Source: Spirillospora albida
Lineage (GTDB): Bacteria; Actinomycetota; Actinomycetes; Streptosporangiales; Streptosporangiaceae
NCBI RefSeq assembly: GCF_000718255.1
Contig: NZ_JOFJ01000015.1
Coordinates: forward strand, 150,053 to 214,052
Direction: 5' to 3'
Length of the DNA: 64,000 nt
Part shown: positions 24,234-33,600 of the stretch, piece by piece
Position numbering within the stretch: the stretch's first letter is position 1
Layout: each line of letters begins with the position of its first letter
Program-made: the position numbers and the translations under genes
Notes under the pieces: model-generated
What the model was told of the DNA's origin: nothing
Seen by the model: the letters and a program-made list of their open reading frames with translations, nothing else
Databases searched by the model: none

Positions 24234-25415
24234 TTAGTAGGCGGGGAGGCTGGGGTCGATCTGGTTGACCCAGGCGACGACTCCGCCGCCGACGTGGACG
24301 GCGTCGGCGAAGCCGGCGTTCTTGACGACGGCCAGGGCCTCGGCGGAGCGGACGCCCGACTTGCAGTGCAGGACGATCTTCTTGTCCTGCGGGAGCCGGG
24401 GCAGGGCGGAGCCGTCCAGGAACTCGCCCTTCGGGATGAGGGTGGCGCCCGGGATCGAGACGATCTCGTACTCGTTCGGCTCGCGGACGTCGACGAGGAA
24501 GATGTCGTCGCCGCGGTCCTGCATCGCCTTCAGGTCGTGGACGGAGATCGTGGAGTCCTTGACGGCCTCGGTCGCCTCCTCGGAGACGGCGCCGCAGAAG
24601 GCCTCGTAGTCCTCGAGGAGCTCGGTCTGCGTCGGGTTCTTGCCGCAGAGCGGGCACTCGGGGTCCTTGTGGACCTTGACCGTGCGGTACGTCATCTCCA
24701 GGGCGTCGTAGATCATCAGACGGCCGACCAGGGGCTCGCCGATGCCCGCGAGGAGCTTGATGGCCTCGTTCACCTGGATGGAGCCGATCGACGCGCACAG
24801 GACGCCGAGGACGCCGCCCTCCGCGCAGGACGGGACCATGCCGGGCGGCGGGGGCTCCGGGTAGAGGCAGCGGTAGCAGGGGCCGTGCTCGGCCCAGAAG
24901 ACGGACGCCTGGCCGTCGAAGCGGTAGATGGAGCCCCACACGTACGGCTTGCCCAGCAGGACGGCCGCGTCGTTGACCATGTAGCGGGTCGCGAAGTTGT
25001 CGGTGCCGTCCAGGATCAGGTCGTACTGGGAGAAGATGTCCAGCACGTTGTCGCGGTCGAGCACGGTGTTGTGCACAACGACGTCGATCAGCGGGTTGAT
25101 GTCGCGGACGGTCGCGGCGGCGGACTCCACCTTCGGCATGCCGAGGGACGACTGCCGGTGGATGACCTGGCGCTGCAGGTTCGACTCGTCCACGATGTCG
25201 AAGTCGATGAGGCCGAGGGTGCCGACGCCGGCGGCGGCGAGGTACATCAGGGCCGGGGAGCCGAGGCCGCCCGCGCCGACGACGAGGACCTTCGCGTTCT
25301 TGAGGCGCTTCTGCCCGTCCATCCCCACGTCGGGGATGATCAGGTGCCGCGAGTAGCGGTTGACCTCGGCGCGGGTGAGCTCGGCCGCGGGCTCGACCAG
25401 AGGTGGCAACGTCAC
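24234..25415 (-). CDS. moeZ: MoeZ-type sulfur-carrier adenylyltransferase/sulfurtransferase
   Basis: A 393-residue two-domain enzyme. The N-terminal MoeB/ThiF domain has the nucleotide loop VLVVGAGGLGSPALMYLA, the LIDFDIVDESNLQRQ stretch, LILDGTDNFATRY and zinc cysteines CYRC and CPLC. The C-terminal rhodanese domain has the active-site loop LHCKSGVRS. MoeZ activates C-terminal Gly-Gly sulfur carriers (MoaD, ThiS, CysO) by adenylation and thiolation. AGGAG lies 8 nt before the GTG at 25415. In mycobacteria moeZ is in the same gene block. Confidence 0.93.
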   Translation of the reverse strand: MTLPPLVEPAAELTRAEVNRYSRHLIIPDVGMDGQKRLKNAKVLVVGAGGLGSPALMYLAAAGVGTLGLIDFDIVDESNLQRQVIHRQSSLGMPKVESAAATVRDINPLIDVVVHNTVLDRDNVLDIFSQYDLILDGTDNFATRYMVNDAAVLLGKPYVWGSIYRFDGQASVFWAEHGPCYRCLYPEPPPPGMVPSCAEGGVLGVLCASIGSIQVNEAIKLLAGIGEPLVGRLMIYDALEMTYRTVKVHKDPECPLCGKNPTQTELLEDYEAFCGAVSEEATEAVKDSTISVHDLKAMQDRGDDIFLVDVREPNEYEIVSIPGATLIPKGEFLDGSALPRLPQDKKIVLHCKSGVRSAEALAVVKNAGFADAVHVGGGVVAWVNQIDPSLPAY

Positions 25416-25607
25416 GGTGGGTGCTCCTGTAGCTGACGCTCGATGGGGGCGGACTCCGTCGTCCTTCCCGCACAACCTTGCCATGCGCGACCGCATTCCC
25501 GGACGCCGGGCGGCCTGGTCAGGGGGCATGGAGGCATGACCGGGCCGGATGCGGGCATCTGGTGACCGGTTCATGGGACGGCGCGGGGCCGTTCCGGAGA
25601 GGTGGTC

Positions 25608-25769
25608 ATGAGGCTTTTCGAGCGGTTCTCCAAGCGGCGGACGGCGACCTTCCGGGAGATGCGCGCCCGGATGCGGACGGAGAAGGCCGAGGCGAGGCTG
25701 ATGGAGACGGAGGCGCGGATCCACCTGGAGGCCGAACGGATCCGCCGCGCCCACCGAATTTCGGCATAG
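25608..25769 (+). CDS. short basic coiled-coil-like peptide
   Basis: A 53-codon open frame starting at an ATG preceded by GGAGAGG. The product MRLFERFSKRRTATFREMRA continues as a charged Arg/Glu/Ala helix (EKAEARLMETEARIHLE) ending RRAHRISA. Third positions are G/C-rich. No homologous family is recognised. It lies 50 bp upstream of the CsbD-like gene on the same strand, which supports co-expression. The gene is plausible but unproven. Confidence 0.5.
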   Translation: MRLFERFSKRRTATFREMRARMRTEKAEARLMETEARIHLEAERIRRAHRISA

Positions 25770-25819
25770 ATCGGCACATGCCGGGCATCGCCTCCGCACG
25801 ACCGAGGGAAAGAGGAGTC

Positions 25820-26014
25820 ATGGGTTTCCTGGACAAGATCAAGAACAAGACGCAGCGGGCGAAGGGGCGCGGCAAGGAGGAGGCCGGACGGCGCTCCGGC
25901 GACCCCAACCTCGAGGCCGAGGGCACCCGCGACCGGATGGCGGGCGGCGCGAAGCAGGTCGGCGAGCAGGCCAAGGACGCGGCGCGGGAGGCCCGCGAGA
26001 CCTTCCGGCGGTGA
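25820..26014 (+). CDS. CsbD family stress-response-like protein
   Basis: A 64-residue, highly charged protein with the CsbD-like pattern: MGFLDKIKNKTQRAKG, EEAGRRSGDPNLEAEG and RMAGGAKQVGEQAKDAAREA, with no hydrophobic core segment. CsbD proteins are abundant, general-stress-controlled (SigB-type) proteins of unknown function. AGAGGAG lies right before the ATG. It is close behind the 53-residue basic ORF. Confidence 0.75.
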   Translation: MGFLDKIKNKTQRAKGRGKEEAGRRSGDPNLEAEGTRDRMAGGAKQVGEQAKDAAREARETFRR

Positions 26015-26058
26015 GATCGGCGGCGGAATGCCATTGAACGCGGTTAATCTTAACTGTT

Positions 26059-26880
26059 GTGGCATTCCCGCCCCCGTCCCAGCAGCCGCCCGGGCGGCCG
26101 TACCCACCCGGCCCGCCGCCCCCCGGCCCCCGCGGCGTCACCGTGCTCGGACTGCGCGGGCGCCAGTGGATGATCGTCGCGATCGCCGTCGGATGCCTCT
26201 ACCTGGTCTCCACCGGCGTCGCGATCACGGGGGCCTGGACGGTTCTGCACCGCGAGCCGACGAACGCCGAGCTGCAGCGGGCCGCGAACACCGAGGTGGC
26301 GCGGCGGTGGCAGGCGTGGCCGGCGGAGCGGATCTTCCCCGCCCGGATCGGCTACCGGCAGGGGACGGGTAAGAGCGAGAACGCGGCCAGGACGGGCATC
26401 GTCCCCGACACCGGCTGCGAGATGGGCGTCGACCCGGGCCTCGTGGCGACGCTGCGGCGGCACGGCTGCAAGGCCGTCCTGCGCGCCACCTACACCGACG
26501 CGCTCCAGGGCGTCGTCGTCACGGTCGGGGTGGTCGTCTTCCCGGACGCGTGGAAGGCCGACCGCGCCCACAGGGAACTGCCCGGCGCGCAGGGGCCGGG
26601 GAACGGGCCGATCAGCCCGGCCCTGCGCGCGGCGGCCTTCCCCGGGACGGCGTCGGCCCGGTTCAACGACGCCGCCCGGCAGGACCGCACGTCCGACCGC
26701 GGCGGCCCCTACGTGCTGCTGACGACCTCGGGACAGGCCGACGGGCGCCCCGCCGCCGCGGTCGCGAAGAAGCGTCCGGGCGAGCCCTTCGCCGTGGCGC
26801 CGCAGATCGCCCGCCGCATCGCGCGGACGCTGTCGACGCGCCCCCTGCCCGACTGCCGGAGCCGCGAGTGGCGATGCTGA
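26059..26880 (+). CDS. membrane-anchored partner of the subtilase (copy 1)
   Basis: A 273-residue protein. A Pro-rich cytosolic N-terminus (PPSQQPPGRPYPPGPPPP) is followed by one transmembrane helix, MIVAIAVGCLYLVSTGVAI, and then an exported domain. Its landmarks are RRWQAWPAERIFP, DTGCEMGVDP, RRHGCKAVLRATYTDALQG, VTVGVVVFPD, and the C-terminal PDCRSREWRC. Four cysteines recur at the same places in copy 2 and could make two disulfides. Its 3' end overlaps the subtilase gene. The GTG start lacks a Shine-Dalgarno; a TAATCT hexamer lies 8 nt before it. No database family is recognised. Confidence 0.75.
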   Translation: MAFPPPSQQPPGRPYPPGPPPPGPRGVTVLGLRGRQWMIVAIAVGCLYLVSTGVAITGAWTVLHREPTNAELQRAANTEVARRWQAWPAERIFPARIGYRQGTGKSENAARTGIVPDTGCEMGVDPGLVATLRRHGCKAVLRATYTDALQGVVVTVGVVVFPDAWKADRAHRELPGAQGPGNGPISPALRAAAFPGTASARFNDAARQDRTSDRGGPYVLLTTSGQADGRPAAAVAKKRPGEPFAVAPQIARRIARTLSTRPLPDCRSREWRC

Positions 26881-28253
26881 GCACGGCGCGCCCGCGGGCC
26901 TTCGCGGTCGCGCTCGCGGCCGCCCTCACCGCGGCCTGGCTGCCCTTCATGCCCGCGACGGCGCACGCCGACGCGGTCCGCGAGCGCCAGCGTCCGATCC
27001 TCGAGGCCCTGGACATCCCGGACGCCTGGAAGATCACCCGGGGGGCGGGCGTCACCGTCGCCGTCGTCGACTCCGGCGTCGACCCGAACCAGGCCGACCT
27101 CGCCGGATCCGTGACCACCGGCCCCAACATGCTCGCCGCGATCGACCGGGGCACCCGGCCCGCGCGGCTGCACGGCACCGGGATGGCCTCCCTGATCGCC
27201 GGGCACGGGCACGGCCCCGGCGGCGAGGACGGGATCATCGGCATGGCGCCGAAGGCCCGCGTCCTGGCCGTCCGGGTGATCGCCGAGCGCGAGGACCCCG
27301 GCTACGTCCGGTACCGGACGTCCGAGGCGGGGGAGGGCGCCGTCGCGCGCGGCATCCGCTACGCCGCCGACCACGGCGCCGATGTGATCAACCTCTCGCT
27401 CGGCAAGAACGACGAGGTGCCGGCCGAGCGGGAGGCGATCGGATACGCCATCGGCAAGGGCGTCGTGGTGATCGCCGCGGTCGGCAACGACGGCGACAAG
27501 GCCCGCCTCCTCGACGGCGACGGCTTCGCACCGTACTCGTACCCGGCGTCCTATCCGGGCGTCATCGCGGTCGCCGCGACGGACCCCTCGCACGGCCGCG
27601 CCCCCTTCTCGAACCGGAACTACTCGGTCGTGGTGTCGGCGCCCGGCGCGGGACTGCCGATCGCGGCCCCCGGCGGGCGGTACTTCCTCAGCTCCGGGAC
27701 GAGCGACGCCAGCGCCGTCGTGTCCGGCATCGCCGCGCTGATCCGCGCGAAGTACCGCAAGCTGGCGCCCGCGCTCGTCGGCCAGGCGCTGATCACGAGC
27801 ACCCGGTACAGCCCGAACGGCGGCTACGACCCCGCCGTCGGGTTCGGCGAGGTGAACGCCGCGCGGGCGCTCTCCGCGGCGGGCTGGCTCGCGTCCGGAA
27901 ACCCCGCCCCCGCGGGCAAGGCGGCGGCCCGCCGCTTCGGCCCCGCCGAGCCCGAGCCGGTCGCCGTGATCGAGCACCCCGCCTGGGTGACCCCCCTGAT
28001 CGTCGGCGTCCTCCTGGCCGGCGTGGGAGGCGCTCTGGCCGCCGGCGCGATCGCCGCGTCGCTCGCCCGCCGCCACCCCCACAGGCCCGCCGCGCTCCCT
28101 TCACCGGACGGCCCCCCACCCCCGAGCGCCCCGCCGTCCCCCAGCGGCCCGCCACCGCAGGGCGGCCCGCCGTCCCCGGGGGGTGCCTGGTCTCCGGGTG
28201 GGCCGCCGTCCCCGGGGGGTGCGGGTCCCACCGGGCGGACGTTTCGGGGGTGA
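26868..28253 (+). CDS. S8 (subtilisin/mycosin-like) serine peptidase (copy 1)
   Basis: A 461-residue secreted, membrane-anchored protease. Signal peptide ARPRAFAVALAAALTAAW ending near ATAHA; catalytic Asp68 in VAVVDSGVD, His102 in RLHGTGMASLIAGHGHG and Ser279 in SSGTSDASAVVSG. A C-terminal transmembrane helix (PLIVGVLLAGVGGALAAGA) is followed by a Pro/Gly/Ser tail. Mycosins of type VII secretion look like this, but no ESX gene is nearby. The GTG at 26868 is 6 nt after CGGAG; the ATG at 26874 is another choice. It overlaps the partner gene by 13 bp. Confidence 0.88.
   Translation: MAMLSTARPRAFAVALAAALTAAWLPFMPATAHADAVRERQRPILEALDIPDAWKITRGAGVTVAVVDSGVDPNQADLAGSVTTGPNMLAAIDRGTRPARLHGTGMASLIAGHGHGPGGEDGIIGMAPKARVLAVRVIAEREDPGYVRYRTSEAGEGAVARGIRYAADHGADVINLSLGKNDEVPAEREAIGYAIGKGVVVIAAVGNDGDKARLLDGDGFAPYSYPASYPGVIAVAATDPSHGRAPFSNRNYSVVVSAPGAGLPIAAPGGRYFLSSGTSDASAVVSGIAALIRAKYRKLAPALVGQALITSTRYSPNGGYDPAVGFGEVNAARALSAAGWLASGNPAPAGKAAARRFGPAEPEPVAVIEHPAWVTPLIVGVLLAGVGGALAAGAIAASLARRHPHRPAALPSPDGPPPPSAPPSPSGPPPQGGPPSPGGAWSPGGPPSPGGAGPTGRTFRG
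28169..28222 (+). repeat. 18-bp direct repeat in the Pro-rich tail of subtilase copy 1
   Basis: GCCGTCCCCGGGGGGTGC occurs at 28169-28186 and 28205-28222, at a 36-bp period that keeps the reading frame. It encodes repeated PPSPGG units in the cytosolic tail and is probably slippage-prone. Confidence 0.8.
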
Positions 28254-28311
28254 ACAGGGCTTTCGTAGCGGGACGTCCCGGATGACCGCCGGGTCGGCTA
28301 CGCTCCGCCTC

Positions 28312-29073
28312 GTGTCGCGCGCCGAGATCTCCGCCCCGGATACGGAACCGGTCCCGGTGGAGGGCCCGGCGCGGCCGGCCCGGACGCGGGCCGCGGTGCT
28401 CGCCGCCGCCGGATGCGCGGGCGTCCTCGCGGTCGCCGGGGTCCGGCTCGCCGCCGAGATGACGCGCGGGCCGACCGCCGCGGAGCGCGCCGCCGCGACC
28501 GTCGCCGAGATCAACGCGCGCTACCGGAACTGGCCCGCCGGACGCATATTCCCGGAGCGGCTCCCGTACACGGCGCCGCACGGGTCGGCGGAGACTGCCC
28601 GGCGGGTCGGCATCGGCCCCGGCACCCCGTGCGACGAGGCCGTGGACGGCGCCCTCGGCGCGTCCCTGACGTCGCGCGGCTGCCGGGCGGCGCTCCGCGC
28701 CACCTACCTCGACCAGCCGCAGGGCCTCGCGGTGACGGTGGCGGTGCTGGCCTTCCCGGACGACCGGTCCGCGCACGCGGCCGCCGCCTGGTTCTCCGTG
28801 CCCCGGCCCCGGCCGGGAGTGCGCGCGCTGCCGTTCCCCGGGTCCGTCGCGGCCCGGTTCGGGGACGCGTCGCGCCAGGCGGCGGCGATGGCGCGGCGCG
28901 GCCCGTACATCGTCGCCGCGACCGTCGGCTACGCGGACGGGCGCCCCGCCCTGCGCGCCCGCCACCAGCAGGCCGACCTGGCCGAACTCGCGCCCCAGAT
29001 CGCGGACGGGGTGCTGCGCCCGCTGTCCGCCCCCGCCCCGATCCGCTGCGGAACGCCGGAGTGGTCGTGCTGA
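28312..29073 (+). CDS. membrane-anchored partner of the subtilase (copy 2)
   Basis: A 253-residue paralog of the gene at 26059. One transmembrane segment (AAVLAAAGCAGVLAVAGV) precedes an exported domain with ARYRNWPAGRIFPERL, GTPCDEAVDG, SRGCRAALRATYLDQPQG, VTVAVLAFPD and the C-terminal IRCGTPEWSC. The aligned motifs WPA-x-RIFP, GC(R/K)A-LRATY-x-D and EW-x-C, with four cysteines, are shared with copy 1. The GTG at 28312 lies 7 nt after TACGCT (28299-28304), suggesting a leaderless mRNA; an ATG at 28282 is the alternative. Its 3' end overlaps the second subtilase gene. Confidence 0.75.
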   Translation: MSRAEISAPDTEPVPVEGPARPARTRAAVLAAAGCAGVLAVAGVRLAAEMTRGPTAAERAAATVAEINARYRNWPAGRIFPERLPYTAPHGSAETARRVGIGPGTPCDEAVDGALGASLTSRGCRAALRATYLDQPQGLAVTVAVLAFPDDRSAHAAAAWFSVPRPRPGVRALPFPGSVAARFGDASRQAAAMARRGPYIVAATVGYADGRPALRARHQQADLAELAPQIADGVLRPLSAPAPIRCGTPEWSC

Positions 29074-30248
29074 GGCGGATCCCGGCGGTGGTCCTGGCGG
29101 CGCTCCTCGCGGTCCCCCTGCCGCCGCCCGGGGCGCGGGCCGACGAGGTGCGGGACGCGGTGATGCCCGTCCTGGAGAGGCTCAACGTGCCGCGGGCATG
29201 GGAGCTGTCGCGGGGCCGCGGGGTGACCGTCGCCGTCCTCGACTCGGGGGTCGACCCGGCTCAGCCGGACCTCGCCGGGTCCGTCACGGTCGGGCCCGAC
29301 TACACGCGCGGCGCCGGGCCGCCGGGGACCGTGCCGAAGCGGCTGCACGGGACGAACATGGCGTCGATCATCGCCGGGCACGGGCACGGCCCGGACCGCG
29401 CGTCCGGCATGATCGGCGTCGCCCCGGAGGCGCGGCTGCTGTCGCTGCGGGTGATCCTGGAGCGGGACGAGCCGGGGTTCGCGGAGTTCACCGGCGGGCA
29501 GCGGTGGTCGGGCACGATCGCGCGCGGGATCCGGTACGCGGTCGACCGGGGCGCCGACGTGATCAACCTGTCGCTCGGCCGGTCGTACCCGACCCGCCCG
29601 GAGCGGGCCGCGGTCGCGTACGCCGTGAGCAAGGGCGCCGTGGTGGTCGCGGCGGCGGGCAACGGGGGCGCGGAGCGAAGCCCAAGGCGCGGCGGCCACA
29701 CCGAGTACGCGTACCCGGCGTCCTTCCCGGGGGTCATCTCCGTCGCCGCCGTGGACGCCGGAGGCGGGCACGCCGACTTCTCCAACCGGAACTCCGCCGT
29801 CGTCGTGTCGGCGCCCGGAGTCCAGATCATCGGCGCGGGGCCGGGCGGCCGGTACTGGATCGGGGACGGGACGAGCCCCGCGACCGCGTTCGTGTCGGGC
29901 ATCGCGGCGCTGATCCGGGCGCGGCATCCGAAGCTGGCGCCCGCGCTGGTCACCCAGGCGATCGTGGCGAGCACCCGCAACCGGCCCCGGGGCGGCTACG
30001 ACCTCGGCGTGGGCTTCGGCCAGGTGGACGCGCGCGCCGCGCTGGCCGCCGCCGACGCGCTGGCCGGCGCCCGGATGCAGGGGGCAGGCCATCCGCCCGA
30101 CCGGCGGCTCGTCGCGGGCCGGGCCCGTCCGGTGCGGGTCGTGCACCGCTCCGGCGGCCGCATCGCCGGGTACACGGTCGCCTGCGTCCTCGCGCTGGTC
30201 GGCATGGCCGCCGCCGTGACCTTCGTCCGCGCCGAACGCGCCCGCTGA
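29067..30248 (+). CDS. S8 (subtilisin/mycosin-like) serine peptidase (copy 2)
   Basis: A 393-residue paralog of the protease at 26868. Signal peptide RRIPAVVLAALLAVPLPP, cleavage near GARA-DE; Asp59 in VAVLDSGVD, His94 in RLHGTNMASIIAGHGHG, Ser270 in GDGTSPATAFVSG. It ends with a transmembrane helix (GYTVACVLALVGMAAAVTF) and RAERAR, without the long Pro-rich tail of copy 1. It overlaps the partner gene by 7 bp. All catalytic residues are present, so it should be active outside the membrane. Confidence 0.88.
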   Translation: MLRRIPAVVLAALLAVPLPPPGARADEVRDAVMPVLERLNVPRAWELSRGRGVTVAVLDSGVDPAQPDLAGSVTVGPDYTRGAGPPGTVPKRLHGTNMASIIAGHGHGPDRASGMIGVAPEARLLSLRVILERDEPGFAEFTGGQRWSGTIARGIRYAVDRGADVINLSLGRSYPTRPERAAVAYAVSKGAVVVAAAGNGGAERSPRRGGHTEYAYPASFPGVISVAAVDAGGGHADFSNRNSAVVVSAPGVQIIGAGPGGRYWIGDGTSPATAFVSGIAALIRARHPKLAPALVTQAIVASTRNRPRGGYDLGVGFGQVDARAALAAADALAGARMQGAGHPPDRRLVAGRARPVRVVHRSGGRIAGYTVACVLALVGMAAAVTFVRAERAR

Positions 30249-30263
30249 GGGGAGACTCGCGCA

Positions 30264-30569
30264 ATGGGCCCCGATGAGTACGCCGAGACCGTCCTGGACG
30301 CCGTGGAGCGGATCCCGCCCGGCATGGTCATGTCCTACGGGGACATCGCGGAGCTGATCGGCCGCGGCGGCCCCCGCCAGGTCGGCCGCGTCATGTCGCT
30401 GTACGGAGGCGCCGTACCGTGGTGGCGGGTCGTCCGAGCGGACGGCACCCCTCCGGCCTGCCACGAGCGGCGCGCGCACGAGCACTACCGCGCCGAGAAC
30501 ACCCCGCTGCGCCCCGACGGCCGCCGGGTGGACATGCGGCGTGCCCGCTGGAGCGATGAGTCGAACTGA
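30264..30569 (+). CDS. alkyltransferase-like (ATL) protein, MGMT family without acceptor cysteine
   Basis: A 101-residue DNA-binding protein of the MGMT family: VERIPPGMVMSYGDIAELIG and GRGGPRQVGRVM (helix-turn-helix and arginine finger), then VPWWRVVRADG. In true O6-alkylguanine transferases the last motif is PCHRV with an acceptor Cys; here it is Trp, as in ATL proteins that flag alkylated bases for nucleotide excision repair instead of repairing them. The start follows GGGGAGA. Mycobacteria carry a similar gene beside adnAB. Confidence 0.9.
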   Translation: MGPDEYAETVLDAVERIPPGMVMSYGDIAELIGRGGPRQVGRVMSLYGGAVPWWRVVRADGTPPACHERRAHEHYRAENTPLRPDGRRVDMRRARWSDESN

Positions 30570-30620
30570 GCACCACGCGCCGCAAGTCGGCGAAGCGGTC
30601 TCGGCTGTCCCTCGCGTCTG

Positions 30621-33600
30621 GTGCAATGGAACGCTGTGCCAGCCGCTTCCTACCGTCTCGTGCGTCGCTCGGGTCCCGCGCGCGCCCTCCCGCCCCCGCT
30701 CGACGAGCGGCAGCGGCGGGTGGTCGAGCATGCCGGGGGGCCGCTGCTGGTGCTGGCCGGGCCCGGCACCGGGAAGACGACGACGATCGTCGAGGCGGTC
30801 GTCGACCGGATCGAGAACCGGGGGGTCGATCCGGAGCGGGTCCTCGTCCTGACGTTCAGCCGCAAGGCGGCCGGGGAGCTGCGGGAGCGGATCACCGGAC
30901 GGCTGCACCGGACGACCCGGACGCCGCTCGCGCTCACGTTCCACGGCTACGCCTACGCGCTGCTGCGCCGCGACGCCGCCCTGAACGAGGAGGCCCCGCC
31001 CCGGCTGCTGTCGGGCCCCGAGCAGCTCCTGGAGGTGCGGCGGCTCCTGGAGGGCGAGCTGGCGGACGGCGCGGACGGCTGGCCGGAACGGCTGCGCGCC
31101 GCGCTCGGCACCCGCGGCTTCGCGGAGGAGCTGCGCGACTTCTCCTCCCGGGCGGTGGAGCGGGGGTTCGGGCCGGACGAGCTCGCGGCGCTCGGCCGCG
31201 TCCGCGGACGCGACGACTGGCCCGCCATCGGCGGCTTCATGGAGCGGTACGTGGACCGGTTCCTGCTCGATCCCGTCCCGACCTACGACTACGGCGAGCT
31301 GATCCGGATCGCCGCCGGGACGCTCGCCGACGACGAGTTCCGCGTCCAGGAGCGCGGCGCCTACGACGTCGTGTTCGTCGACGAGTACCAGGACACCGAC
31401 CCCGCGCAGGAGGAGCTCCTGCGGTACCTGGCGGGCGACGGCCGCGACCTCATCGTCGTCGGCGACCCCGACCAGTCGATCTACGGGTTCCGGGGCGCCG
31501 ACGTGCGCGGCATCCAGGAGTTCCCCGACCGGTTCCGCACGCTCGGCGGCGACCCCGCGCCCGTGGTGGCGCTGCGGACGTGCCGCCGGATGGGGCCGGA
31601 GATCCTGGCCGCGTCCCGCCGGATCGCGCAGCGGCTGCCCGCCGTGGGCGCGGGCGTGGCGGAGCATCGAGCGCTCCTGCACCCGGACGGGGTGGAGGAC
31701 GGCGAGGTCCGCGCGGTGATCGCCGACTCCGAGAGCCAGGAGTCGGCCCTCGTCGCGGACGAGCTGCGCCGCGCGCACCTGCTCGACGGCGTCCCGTGGT
31801 CGCGGATGGCGGTGCTGGTCCGCAGCGCCGTCCGGCAGGTCCCGGCGCTGCGCCGCGCGCTCGCGCAGGCGGGGGTGCCGGTCGTGGTGGCGGGCGACGA
31901 GGTGCCGCTGGTGGGGGAGCCCGCCGTCCGGCCGTTCCTGCTGCTGCTGCGCGCCGCGCTGAAGAAGGGCTTCCTGGACGACGCCGTCGCCGAGGACCTG
32001 CTCACCGGGCCGCTCGGCGGCGCCGACGCGCTCGGGATGCGGCGGCTGAAGCGGGCGCTGCGCGACCTGGAGGAGCTGTCGGGCGGGCAGCGGCCGCTCG
32101 GCGAGCTGCTCGTCGCGGCCGTGGACGACGGGCGCGAGCTGACGCTCGTCCACGAGAAGGTCCGGGCCCCGGCGGAGCGGATCGCGCGGCTGATCGAGAC
32201 CGCGCGGGCCGGCGCCCGCGACGGCGGCACGGCCGAGGACGTGCTGTGGGCCGTGTGGGAGGCCAGCGGCCGGGCCGACGTCCTGCTGGAGCGGTCGATG
32301 CGGGGCGGGACGCGCGGCGCCGCCGCCGACCGCGATCTGGACGCCGTCGTCGCGCTGTTCGACCACGCGGCCCGCTTCGTCGACCGGCTCCCGCAGGCCG
32401 GGCCGGAGCTGTTCGTCGACACGGTCGCCGCGCAGGAGATCGCCGGCGACACGCTCGCCGACCGGGCGCCCGCCGGGGAGGCCGTCCGGATCCTCACCGC
32501 GCACCGGTCGAAGGGCCTGGAATGGGACGTGGTGGTCGTCGCGGGCGTCCAGGAGGGCGTGTGGCCCGACCTGCGGCTGCGCGGGTCGCTGCTCGGCGTC
32601 GAGGAACTCGTCGAGCACGCCGCCGGGTCCGAGGCCGACGGCGAGGCGTCGGCGGGCGCGTCGATGGCGGCGAAGATGCTGGACGAGGAGCGCCGCCTCT
32701 TCTACGTGGCCGCCACCCGCGCCCGGCGGCGGCTCGTCGTCACGGCCGTCGGCGGCGACGACACCGAGGAGCGTCCGTCCCGGTTCCTGAACGAACTGCT
32801 GCCCGGCGCGATCGAGCGGTCGCAGCTGGACGAGAAGACCCGCTGGCTGTCCCTGTCGGCGCTCGTCGCGGACCTGCGCTCGGCGGTCGCCGACCCGTCC
32901 CGGCCCGAGCCGCTGCGCCGCGCCGCCGCCGGGCACCTGGCCAGGCTCGCCCGCGCCGGGGTGCGGGGCGCGCGGCCGGAGAACTGGTACGCGATCACCG
33001 CGCTGTCCGACCCGGGCCCGGCGTTCGCCGAGGACGAGCCGATCACGATCTCCCCGTCGCAGGTGGAGGCGTTCACGACGTGCGGGCTGCGGTGGCTGCT
33101 CGCGTCCGCCGTCGGCGCGCGCGAGGGCGGCCCGGACGAGTACAGCACGATGGGCAAGGTCGTCCACGCGGTGGCGGAGCTCGCGGGCGCCGACGACGGC
33201 ATCGACGAGGTCCATGTCGCCGAGCGGCTCGACGAGATCTGGAACGACCTCGACTTCCGCAGCGCCTGGTATTCGGAGAAGCAGCGCGCGCAGGCCACGA
33301 CGATGGTCGACAAGTTCCTCGCCTGGCACCGCGACAACCCGAACGAGGTCGTGGCGCTGGAGGAGTCGTTCAAGGTCGACCTCGGCCGCGTCGTGATCAA
33401 GGGCCGGATCGACCGCGCCGAACGCGACGCCCAGGGCCGCGCCGTGATCATCGACATCAAGACGTCCGGGACGCCCGTCCCGAAGGAGGATCTCGCCCGG
33501 CACCCGCAGCTGGGGGTGTACCAGTACGCGGTGATGCTGGGCGCGTTCGAGCGGCACGGGCTGATCGAGCCGGGCGGCGCGAAGCTCGTCCAGGTCGGGA

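Noticed and set aside
26043..26054. GTTAA-TC-TTAAC palindrome before the first anchored-partner gene as an operator.
   Set aside because: Very short, and it overlaps the proposed -10 region; no regulator gene is adjacent. Kept only as a note.
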